Positions 33,994 through 40,880 of a stretch of DNA of 43,315 bases are shown here, in pieces; the stretch's first letter is position 1, and every line of letters starts with the position of its first letter. Under the pieces are notes generated by a model that saw only the letters and a program-made list of their open reading frames with translations, was not told the origin of the DNA and made no database searches. The DNA comes from Planctomycetaceae bacterium UBA2972 (GTDB taxonomy: Bacteria > Planctomycetota > Planctomycetia > Pirellulales > Pirellulaceae): positions 49,665 through 92,979 of the forward strand of contig DEAW01000070.1 of the NCBI GenBank assembly GCA_002348315.1. The letters are read 5' to 3'. The translations under genes were made by a program, and so were the position numbers.

Positions 33994-34667
33994 ACGTCGT
34001 CCGTTTCCTCAGAGTTTAAAGACGGTGATTCGTTTGAGGCTTCTTTGAGTGATCGATGAGCGGTTATCAGGCTGCGGTTTAAAAACCGAAACGTTTCTTT
34101 GTTGATCGGTTCAATCCAAGTACCCCGGATGACGATGTAGCCATCTTCCCATTGCCCGAAGATGGGTTTCACTTTTCGTTCGTGGTAATCCGTCGCTCTT
34201 TCAGCTAAGCGAACGACAATATTGCGAGATTCCGAAGGGACTTCATCGGGCTTAGGTGTCTTGGGGCTGGGCATAAAACTTTCACTCTGCCCAGCGAAAA
34301 AAACTTCCACCAGTTCAATCGGAACTTTGATGACATGCGGTGGATTGAGGTAGATCAGTAAGTTACCGTCCTTGTACGCCAGCAAGGGGCGGAAGATCCA
34401 GTACACAAGTGATGAGATCACAACCAGACTAAAGCCGGCAAGGATGCCAGCTGTAACTCGTAGAAATAGATGAAGTTCACCTACGAGCGGAGTTAAACAG
34501 GCGACCGCGGCGATAAACAGCAGCAATACAGGGATCAGTACGGCAGTGAACGCACGGCGGTTACCGCGGATCCAAATCTCTCGTTTCTCTGATTTGCTGT
34601 TTGACAACGGAGCTACCCTGATTTTTTGGCGGCGTAGGAAGCAATTGAACGTCAATTTATCACACAT
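33990..34667 (-). CDS. Two-pass membrane protein of unknown function (PH-like domain possible)
   Basis: The 225-residue product has two hydrophobic helices at about residues 40-62 (AVLIPVLLLFIAAVACLTPL) and 68-93 (LFLRVTAGILAGFSLVVISSLVYWIF), followed by a soluble C-terminal part of about 130 residues. The part after the helices, with LAYKDGNLLIYLNPPHVIKVPIELVEVFF, has beta-strand patterns like those of bacterial PH-like (bPH2/YdbT) domains. This is only a fold guess. The N-terminus from the ATG at 34667 is basic and Cys-containing, and a start further downstream is possible. It overlaps mfnB by 4 bases, so the two should be co-expressed. I do not recognise the family and assign no function. 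Confidence 0.65.
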   Translation of the reverse strand: MCDKLTFNCFLRRQKIRVAPLSNSKSEKREIWIRGNRRAFTAVLIPVLLLFIAAVACLTPLVGELHLFLRVTAGILAGFSLVVISSLVYWIFRPLLAYKDGNLLIYLNPPHVIKVPIELVEVFFAGQSESFMPSPKTPKPDEVPSESRNIVVRLAERATDYHERKVKPIFGQWEDGYIVIRGTWIEPINKETFRFLNRSLITAHRSLKEASNESPSLNSEETDDV

Positions 34668-34766
34668 GGTCAGCTTGAGATAGAGCCGCCCAACGCTGTC
34701 GGATCACGGGAAAGAATCCGAGACGAATCAATTGGTTTTGATGCGTTGCAAAATTGATTATATTTA

Positions 34767-34782
34767 TTTTGAAAAATCAAAA
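34767..34782. repeat. AT-rich inverted repeat upstream of the small-protein gene
   Basis: TTTTGA at 34767-34772 and TCAAAA at 34777-34782 form a perfect repeat with a 4-base spacer, 8 bases upstream of the -35 box at 34791. The position fits a regulator site for the rightward promoter or for the operon that starts at 34667. The surrounding sequence is AT-rich compared with its neighbours. Confidence 0.3.
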
Positions 34783-34790
34783 CGCACTTG

Positions 34791-34819
34791 TTGACTTGAG
34801 TCACTGCTGGTCGGATATT
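34791..34819 (+). promoter_or_regulatory. Candidate promoter for the 72-residue protein
   Basis: TTGACT at 34791-34796 and GATATT at 34814-34819 are separated by 17 bases, with five of six and four of six matches to the sigma70 consensus. The leader would be about 120 bases and contains a hairpin, CTCAAC at 34836-34841 paired with GTTGAG at 34849-34854. Confidence 0.45.
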
Positions 34820-34835
34820 GGTTGAATCCTCATTG

Positions 34836-34854
34836 CTCAACTTTATTCGTTGAG
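34836..34854 (+). repeat. Stem-loop in the leader of the small-protein gene
   Basis: Six base pairs (CTCAAC with GTTGAG) enclose a 7-base loop, and a G-T pair can extend the stem. It lies about 17 bases after the predicted -10 box, so it would sit near the 5' end of the transcript and might protect it. No run of T follows. Confidence 0.35.
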
Positions 34855-34946
34855 TAGTTAGGAGCTTGATAAATGTCAGGTTTTCAAGCAATAAAAATGC
34901 TTTTCAAACCCATCTCACAATCTTCTCCACCAACAGGAGCGACTCC

Positions 34947-35165
34947 GTGCCAAGCTCTATTCTTGATGCAATCAAATTGGGTATCTGGGATTTTGATCCC
35001 GAGGATCAGGACGTCAACAACGAAGAAAATTATCAGCCAACCAAATCGCTACCTGGTTCCGATGAAAAGCTGGCTGTCTTATCAGAGCGAATTCGAGCTG
35101 GCTTGCCGCTGTGGCATCCTCAGGATCGTTATAGCTACGATGATTCGGCTGCGATTCCCGAATAA
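34947..35165 (+). CDS. Small acidic protein of unknown function (72 residues)
   Basis: The best start is GTG at 34947 because AGGAG lies at 34935-34939, 7 bases before it. An ATG further upstream at 34866 is in frame, but its extra 27 residues have no family character. The product starts MPSSILDAIKLGIWDFDPED, is rich in Asp and Glu in its middle, and ends LPLWHPQDRYSYDDSAAIPE. I recall similar short proteins in other planctomycetes with the patterns IKxGIWDFxPE and GLPLWHPxDRxSYDD, but I cannot name a function. No membrane segment or signal peptide is present. It has its own promoter candidate at 34791-34819 and is followed after 37 bases by a convergent gene. Confidence 0.7.
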   Translation: MPSSILDAIKLGIWDFDPEDQDVNNEENYQPTKSLPGSDEKLAVLSERIRAGLPLWHPQDRYSYDDSAAIPE

Positions 35166-35202
35166 GCGTTTGCCGAAGGCTGCCTGGTCATCGTCGCGAA
35201 TA

Positions 35203-36327
35203 TCAGTTCTCGCGGACATCGATGGATAGTTTGCCATTTTCAATGTGCGTTGTGAGTCCGGCTGATTTGGTCACTTTGTCCAGCAGTTGTGTCAACGTGA
35301 GTTGCTTAGCTTCGATGGAAGTTTGTTTGGCCAAAATCGCTTTAGCCTTATCAGTGGCAATGAGTTCCAATTTTTCCTGCTGAGCAATGGCTTGCAGGAT
35401 TGCCTGAATCGGTTGGTTTTCTACAGTCAGGGTATATACCTGCATCCCTGTAGTCGCTGGTTTTGTGGTCGTCGATGTTCCGCCGGCGAGCAGACGCTCG
35501 AGTTGATGGATTTCCTCCCATCGCCCCTGGACCACGAGTCCTGAGTTGGTTGACTGGATTTTCAGGGTCGGGAATTGACTGCGGATTTTAGAAATGTTTG
35601 CGGGCGAGAGCTGTTTGTTAAACGAACGCTTTAAACTGGCTTCCTCGGGGAAGTTAATGATGGTCAGCCTTTGTTGGTCGGTAATCTGAAACGTCTTATT
35701 GAAACCAGCTAACAGAATGGTCGTTCTGTGAGCGAATGGTAAACGGGCAAGTTCGCCTGCATCCCAAAGGTCAAATGGAATCGCTTCCTGATTGCTATAG
35801 CGAAAGCCAATACGCTGAGCATCATGGATAAGAAGTGTTTGGGGGTTGGTAAGGCGTTCCCATTGAATAGGTTCAGACCGTACAGCCATAATATTTCCCG
35901 CCTTAGTGGCTGTACGCAAATTGTCATGGTGAATCTCGGCAATCGTTGCCAGTAGTGTGCACGTAGTTTTTGGACCCAGATAGACGACATGCTGAATAAT
36001 GCTTATCTCTGCATTGGCCGTTAATGCGAGTCGTCTTAGCGTCTGTTCGAGGCTCAAATCTTCCACCTGGAGTTCAATGAGCTGGTCAGGGTCAATGCGA
36101 CGATCGACGAATAGGCAGATCTTAAATGTCGTTTCAATCGATCCGACGACATCTTTTAGGGGTTGTTTCCAGGTTGAGGTTACAGGCGCAGCCAATTTGG
36201 TCTCAAACTGAATGCCAGTTAAGAATTCTCCGCTCTGAGCCATCGCCGGAGTGATTGGGCTTGTTAAAAACAGCAGCAGTATCAGTACCAGATAGTTCCG
36301 AACGGCCAAGATTGCAAACCGTTTCAT
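35203..36327 (-). CDS. Secreted protein with STN-like domains
   Basis: The 374-residue product has a signal peptide (YLVLILLLFLTSPITPAMA). In the mature part, residues 50-110 contain WKQPLKDVVGSIETTFKICLFVDRRI and LSLEQTLRRLALTANAEISI, a pattern like the secretin/TonB short N-terminal (STN) domain. A second similar unit lies at the end: LTVENQPIQAILQAIAQQEKLELIATDKA and LTLTQLLDKVTKSAGLTTHIENGKLSIDV. The middle has RYSNQEAIPFDLWDAGELARLPF and a strand-rich stretch. STN domains occur in secretins and TonB receptors, but no pore or plug domain follows here, so this is probably a soluble periplasmic relative. It overlaps the PHA_gran_rgn-type gene by 4 bases (ATGA), which makes coupled translation likely. 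Confidence 0.72.
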   Translation of the reverse strand: MKRFAILAVRNYLVLILLLFLTSPITPAMAQSGEFLTGIQFETKLAAPVTSTWKQPLKDVVGSIETTFKICLFVDRRIDPDQLIELQVEDLSLEQTLRRLALTANAEISIIQHVVYLGPKTTCTLLATIAEIHHDNLRTATKAGNIMAVRSEPIQWERLTNPQTLLIHDAQRIGFRYSNQEAIPFDLWDAGELARLPFAHRTTILLAGFNKTFQITDQQRLTIINFPEEASLKRSFNKQLSPANISKIRSQFPTLKIQSTNSGLVVQGRWEEIHQLERLLAGGTSTTTKPATTGMQVYTLTVENQPIQAILQAIAQQEKLELIATDKAKAILAKQTSIEAKQLTLTQLLDKVTKSAGLTTHIENGKLSIDVREN

Positions 36328-36626
36328 GCCAATAACTTTCGTAATTCTTCACGCATCGTGTTTTCCATCTTTCCTTTGAACATCATCATTGCAAACGGGA
36401 TCTTGCCTCCTACCAAAACCGCATCGTCGAGTACTTCCAGTACGCCGGTGACTTTCATCCCCATCGCGGTGAGTTCAAAATTAAGTTTGTTTTCTTCCCA
36501 TTCACCGGTCCAACTCGAAACCATATCCTGGTATTGGTTTTGAACCTGATCAAGAAAAGTACTGACGCGGGATTGGGCATCGGCTTGCCCCAGAGTGTGG
36601 TCGACAGCAGTAAGGAATCCGGGCAT
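36324..36626 (-). CDS. Polyhydroxyalkanoic acid system-type protein (PHA_gran_rgn family)
   Basis: From the ATG at 36626 the product has 100 residues and matches the PHA_gran_rgn family over its full length: FLTAVDHTLGQADAQSRVSTFLDQV, then SSWTGEWEENKLNFELTAMGMKVTGVLEVLDDAV and a C-terminal helix. A longer frame from 36779 would add 51 residues that do not look like any domain, so the short start is better. The family name comes from a link to PHA granules in some bacteria, but most members are uncharacterised. No phaC or phaP gene lies nearby. It overlaps the downstream STN-like gene by 4 bases. The divergent neighbour at 36873 is an exported hypothetical protein. Confidence 0.78.
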   Translation of the reverse strand: MPGFLTAVDHTLGQADAQSRVSTFLDQVQNQYQDMVSSWTGEWEENKLNFELTAMGMKVTGVLEVLDDAVLVGGKIPFAMMMFKGKMENTMREELRKLLA

Positions 36627-36872
36627 GAATAAATGACTTTCAAAACAAGAGTTAGTTGTTTGGGCAGGAATCTTCGAAACCGGCATGCGTAGACATTGTT
36701 TAACAAATAGCCGCATTATTTGCGAGACGAAGTGCTTGTTGGCAGACTCACAAAGTTCACATGAGCGTATTCGGAGCAAGTGAGTTGTTATTGGGGAAAA
36801 TGACGGAAACGGTTATTCTGATACTTTGCGTTTGCCCTCTCAGTGTCATTGTATTCAGCAAAGTAAATTGAA

Positions 36873-37892
36873 ATGCTAAAAAAACGAGTATCTCTGGTTG
36901 CTCTGACTTTGCTGCTTGTTTCAGGGATCGCAACCTTTGGGCAATGGCGCTGGTTGATAGGGGCTTACCCGAGTGTTGAGCAAACTGAATTGGAGCGACT
37001 CGGTTACTGGCTGGCTCTGGTTGATCTCAACCAACAATCCATCGATGTGCGACGTAGCCTCGTGGATCGGTTTCAGAGTGAATTGGGCAATGGCTGGAGT
37101 CCGATCGCCACGGGGGAAGACGGAAGTGATTCGGAGTTGGAATCTTATCGATCCCAAATTGCCGACAATCTTGAATTGCTTACGCGAGATTGGTTTTACT
37201 ATCGATGCGAACAATACAATCAAGTGACCGATGAAAACCAGCGGTTAGGATTTGTCGGGCCTCAGGTTGATATGGTTTTGCTATGGGCTGATATCTACAG
37301 CCAGGTCCACAATCATGGTAAGGAGGCGTCTGAACAAAATGCCTTTGAGTTGTTTGACAAACTTGATGGTTGGGTTGAGCAAGCCGAAGTGGCAAGTCAG
37401 CCGATGTATCGGCGAGGGATTCATCATAGTGTGTTGTATTGGTTGAGTACCAATCAGGTTGACGAGCTCTCTCTGGAAACTCGTCGTGAATTAGCCGAAC
37501 GTATTGCGGAAGCTTTGGGGGATGGAGCGGGAGACAGTGCGGACGCTTTGCCGCTTACCGAGCCTCATTACGAACACTTGCAGGCTAATGCATTCGCATT
37601 GGTAGAAGTCTGGCTGTTAAATCGAGCCCTTGAGTTTTCAGAGTTGGAAGCAGGCCAGCAGGAAGCCTATCTGGATCGTCAGTTGGTGACTGTTCAGGGA
37701 TGGAAGCTGGAGTCAATTTTAGTTGCCGACCCTGTTTTGGAAAGCAATGGCAGCCAAATGCAAATGCTCAAGCTGATGGGGAATCTGGTCGTTTGGGCAG
37801 ATCGCGCTCCCGAGCAACATCGAGAGGCTTATCAGTTATTGACAAAGTCGTTACAGCAATACGCTTTGAAGAAAGTGTTAAATCTTCAGTAA
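36873..37892 (+). CDS. Exported hypothetical protein, helical
   Basis: The 339-residue product has an N-terminal hydrophobic segment (VSLVALTLLLVSGIATFG) that is a signal peptide or anchor. The rest is acidic and predicted by eye to be alpha-helical, with repeated heptad-like patterns such as VRRSLVDRFQSELG and LETRRELAERIAEALG. I see no metal or catalytic motif. No family is recognised. It starts at the ATG at 36873 (MLKKRVS), 246 bases from the start at 36626 of the divergent gene, and is followed about 125 bases later by glpF. No association with the glycerol genes is implied beyond position. Confidence 0.65.
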   Translation: MLKKRVSLVALTLLLVSGIATFGQWRWLIGAYPSVEQTELERLGYWLALVDLNQQSIDVRRSLVDRFQSELGNGWSPIATGEDGSDSELESYRSQIADNLELLTRDWFYYRCEQYNQVTDENQRLGFVGPQVDMVLLWADIYSQVHNHGKEASEQNAFELFDKLDGWVEQAEVASQPMYRRGIHHSVLYWLSTNQVDELSLETRRELAERIAEALGDGAGDSADALPLTEPHYEHLQANAFALVEVWLLNRALEFSELEAGQQEAYLDRQLVTVQGWKLESILVADPVLESNGSQMQMLKLMGNLVVWADRAPEQHREAYQLLTKSLQQYALKKVLNLQ

Positions 37893-38018
37893 GCTTCAAT
37901 ACTGCAGGCAAGTAACATGCTGGGTTTGTTATATTACGGGCAGTAAATCGCGGTACGGAACGGCCAGGTGCTGGTGTTCCGGCTGCTATTTGAAATGACA
38001 GAGAGTGAGAGTCGGAAT

Positions 38019-38969
38019 ATGTCCACAGACCAGACTAATCGAAGCGACCGTGGAGTCACTTTGAAAGAGCTCAGTTCCGAGTTTCTTGGTACGCTTGTCC
38101 TGATGCTGTTTGGGTTGGGAGTCAATGCGCAGGTGACAGTCGGAAAAATGGCGACGGCCGTGCCGGATGGAACGATCACCACCTACGCATTTGGAGATTA
38201 CCTGACACTGAATTTTGGTTGGGGACTTGCCGTCATGATGGGCGTTTACGTTGCCGGCGGTGCGACCGGTGCTCATCTTAATCCGGCTGTTTCGCTAGCC
38301 ATGGCTGTTCGAAAGAAATTGCCCTGGAGTAAAGTGCCGGGATATATCGCGATTCAGGTGGTGGCAGCCTTTCTCGCTGCGGCAATCGTCTATTTGGTTT
38401 ATTTTGAGCAAATTGAATATGTCGAACAGTCTGCGCAACTGCAAGCGATCAATCATGCGCAGGCCTTGCCTATGGAAACGGCTGACGGAATGCAAATTAG
38501 GGTCGATGTGCGCGACGGACAACGCACCATGGAAACAGCTGGTATCTTCGCAACCTATCCCCGAGAGTTTGATGATCAACTGCGAGTGACGAATTGGACG
38601 GGGTTGATTGACCAGTTTGTCGGGACCGCCCTGCTCTTACTCGTGATCTGTGCAATTGTGGACAAACAGAATATCGGACCTGATGTCAGTTTAGCTCCGC
38701 TTGCGATAGGTGCCGTTGTGATGATGATCGGCATGAGTTTTGGTGCTAACTGTGGATATGCCATTAACCCGGCGCGTGACTTTGGTCCGCGGTTGTTGAC
38801 GTATGTCGGTGGTTGGGGATCGCAGGTCTTTCTGATTCCGGATAATTTCTGGTACCTCGTGCCAATTGTCGGGCCGTTGTTAGGCGGAATCGCAGGAGTG
38901 GGACTGTACGACTTTTTGATCACGCGGTTCCATAAACATGATGAACAAGACAGTGATGAGCTCGAGTGA
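38019..38969 (+). CDS. glpF: Glycerol facilitator (MIP/aquaglyceroporin)
   Basis: GlpF lets glycerol cross the inner membrane. The 316-residue protein has both NPA boxes: HLNPAVSL (88-90) and YAINPARDFGPR (250-252). The Asp254 after the second box is typical of glycerol channels and not of pure water channels. Six membrane segments are visible. The loop between the third and fourth segments is unusually long, about 65 residues from 132 to 195, and ends in TAGIFATYP, a family motif. The start at 38019 gives the normal N-terminus; ATGs at 37968 and 37995 are possible but poorer. It is followed by glpK after 61 bases, and the 13-base repeats lie across its stop codon. Confidence 0.92.
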   Translation: MSTDQTNRSDRGVTLKELSSEFLGTLVLMLFGLGVNAQVTVGKMATAVPDGTITTYAFGDYLTLNFGWGLAVMMGVYVAGGATGAHLNPAVSLAMAVRKKLPWSKVPGYIAIQVVAAFLAAAIVYLVYFEQIEYVEQSAQLQAINHAQALPMETADGMQIRVDVRDGQRTMETAGIFATYPREFDDQLRVTNWTGLIDQFVGTALLLLVICAIVDKQNIGPDVSLAPLAIGAVVMMIGMSFGANCGYAINPARDFGPRLLTYVGGWGSQVFLIPDNFWYLVPIVGPLLGGIAGVGLYDFLITRFHKHDEQDSDELE

Positions 38970-38997
38970 TGAACTAGAGTGAGTAATGAACTAGAGT
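38955..38997 (+). repeat. Three 13-base direct repeats at the glpF stop codon
   Basis: GATGAGCTCGAGT (38955-38967) is followed by GATGAACTAGAGT (38968-38980) and, after a 4-base insert, AATGAACTAGAGT (38985-38997). The glpF stop TGA spans the junction of the first two copies. The repeats probably arose by slippage or local duplication, and they lengthen the gap to glpK. Confidence 0.75.
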
Positions 38998-39030
38998 GAT
39001 AGTTTGGGTGACATGGCCGAGGGTATCTCA

Positions 39031-40524
39031 ATGGCTGAATATGTATTAGCTTTGGATCAGGGGACGACTTCCTGTCGTTCTATTCTTTTTAGTCAGGACG
39101 GCAGTATTGTAGCTGTGGCTCAGCAGGAGTTTGAGCAAATTCTACCGTTTCCCGGGCATGTCGAACACGATGCGAATCAGATTTGGGATTCACAGCTCGC
39201 CACCGCACGCGAGGTTCTGCATACTAGCGGCGCGGAACTGTCAGACGTTAAAGCGATTGGGATCACTAACCAGCGTGAAACGACGGTGATTTGGGATCGT
39301 CAAACCGGCCAGCCAGTACAAAATGCGATCGTTTGGCAAAGTCGCATCACCAGTGATCTCTGTAAAGAAATTGAATCGCAGGGATATACGGATCTCATTC
39401 AGCAGAAAACCGGGTTGCTGCTGGATGCTTACTTTTCTGCAAGCAAGATTAAGTACATTCTGGACCAGGATGAGCAGTTGCGTCTGCGGGCTGAGCGAGG
39501 TGAATTGTGTTTTGGAACCATTGATAGTTTCCTGGTTTGGAAACTAACCGCCGGTACTCGGCATGTGACCGATTACTCCAATGCTTCCAGAACGTTGCTG
39601 TTTAATATCCATGATCTGTGCTGGGATGACGAATTACTACAGATCTTCGATGTGCCGCGTTCACTATTGCCCGAGGTCGTGGATTCAAGTGGTGTGGTGG
39701 GGCATGCAGACGCTGAATTATTTGGAGCGGAAATTCCGATTGCGGGCATTGCCGGAGATCAGCAGGCTGCAACCTTTGGACAAGCCTGTTTTGAAGTCGG
39801 AGATGTAAAGAATACGTATGGCACGGGGAGCTTTATCCTGATGAATACCGGTAGCGTGCCGGTCGAAAGCAAAAATAAGCTGTTGACGACCATTGGATGG
39901 GGGATCAATGGAGAAGTCACGTATTGTTTGGAGGGAGCCGTTTTCATTGCCGGAGCTGTGGTTCAGTGGTTACGCGATGGGCTACAGTTGATTCAGGATT
40001 CGTCAGAAGTTGAATCACTGGCAGCTGAGGTCGTTGATTCAGCCGGAGTTGAACTGGTGCCGGCTTTTGTGGGATTGGGAGCGCCTCACTGGGACCCGAA
40101 TGCCCGAGGAACAATTTTGGGGATCACTCGGGGGACGAATCGAGCTCACATTGCCAGAGCGGCGCTCGATAGTGTGGCACTACAAACCTGTGATGTTGTT
40201 TCAGCGATGGTGAATGACTTAGGAGAAGAGTTGGGTGACCTGAAAGTGGATGGCGGTGCCAGCGTCAACGATGCGTTAATGCAATTTCAGGCTGATATGT
40301 TAGATGTTGTTGTCAGAAGACCTGTTGTTGCTGAGACGACAGCATTAGGAGCAGCCTATTTAGCGGGATTGGCAGTCGGAGTCTGGAAGAATTTAGCTGA
40401 TATCTCAGACAACTGGGTGTTGGATAGAGAGTTTCACAGCGAATATTCCGGTGAACAACGAGCGGCACGTAGCCGTCGTTGGCAAAAGGCTGTGGCGCGA
40501 GCTTTAGATTGGACTGAAGCATGA
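39031..40524 (+). CDS. glpK: Glycerol kinase
   Basis: GlpK phosphorylates glycerol to glycerol 3-phosphate with ATP. The 497-residue protein has the FGGY-kinase features YVLALDQGTTSCRSILFS, ITNQRETTVIWDR, IVWQSRI, AGDQQAATFGQACF and GTGSFILMNTG. The late VDGGASVNDALMQFQADML is also conserved. GAGGG at 39019-39023 lies 7 bases before the ATG at 39031; an ATG nine codons earlier is less likely. It follows glpF and precedes a DUF971 gene by 48 bases, so the three are probably one operon. No glycerol 3-phosphate dehydrogenase gene is seen in the window. Confidence 0.95.
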   Translation: MAEYVLALDQGTTSCRSILFSQDGSIVAVAQQEFEQILPFPGHVEHDANQIWDSQLATAREVLHTSGAELSDVKAIGITNQRETTVIWDRQTGQPVQNAIVWQSRITSDLCKEIESQGYTDLIQQKTGLLLDAYFSASKIKYILDQDEQLRLRAERGELCFGTIDSFLVWKLTAGTRHVTDYSNASRTLLFNIHDLCWDDELLQIFDVPRSLLPEVVDSSGVVGHADAELFGAEIPIAGIAGDQQAATFGQACFEVGDVKNTYGTGSFILMNTGSVPVESKNKLLTTIGWGINGEVTYCLEGAVFIAGAVVQWLRDGLQLIQDSSEVESLAAEVVDSAGVELVPAFVGLGAPHWDPNARGTILGITRGTNRAHIARAALDSVALQTCDVVSAMVNDLGEELGDLKVDGGASVNDALMQFQADMLDVVVRRPVVAETTALGAAYLAGLAVGVWKNLADISDNWVLDREFHSEYSGEQRAARSRRWQKAVARALDWTEA

Positions 40525-40572
40525 TTGACAGTCATTCGTGGATTATCTCTGGTGAAAACGTGTAACTGAATT

Positions 40573-40872
40573 GTGATCCCTACGGCGATTAATCGACACG
40601 ACGAGCAGTTAGAGCTTCAGGTAGTCTGGCCCGATGGCCTGGATGTTCGGATTGCCTATCGTGAAGTACGACTGGCCTGCCATTGCGCGCATTGTGTCGA
40701 TGAATGGACAGGCAAGGCCTTGTTGGATCCGGACTCGGTTCCGGCTGACGTTGCTGTCAGGCGCATGGAGCTCAAGGGTAATTATGCTGTTAAGATTGCC
40801 TGGACAGACGGACATGACACAGGGCTTTATACCTGGACCCGAATGGCAAGTATCACTCGCCCGGTAGATTAG
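40573..40872 (+). CDS. DUF971-family protein
   Basis: The 99-residue product is a single DUF971 domain (the gamma-butyrobetaine hydroxylase-like N-terminal domain): VVWPDGLDVRIAYREVRLACHCAHCVDEWTG, then MELKGNYAVKIAWTDGHDTGLYTW. The C-x-C-x2-C motif (CHCAHC) is shared with the zinc-binding site of the larger enzymes. Stand-alone members are common in bacteria, some next to Fe-S or cofactor genes, but their function is not settled. The start is GTG at 40573 without a strong ribosome binding site. It lies 48 bases after glpK and ends 8 bases before a convergent gene. Confidence 0.85.
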   Translation: MIPTAINRHDEQLELQVVWPDGLDVRIAYREVRLACHCAHCVDEWTGKALLDPDSVPADVAVRRMELKGNYAVKIAWTDGHDTGLYTWTRMASITRPVD

Positions 40873-40880
40873 GCACGAGG

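Noticed and set aside
34873..35229. 118-codon frame overlapping the 72-residue protein
   Set aside because: Its sequence has no family character, and the GTG frame has the AGGAG site and the conserved-looking C-terminal motif.
36627..36779. 51-codon extension of the PHA_gran_rgn-type gene
   Set aside because: The extension has no domain features, while the ATG at 36626 gives the normal family length.
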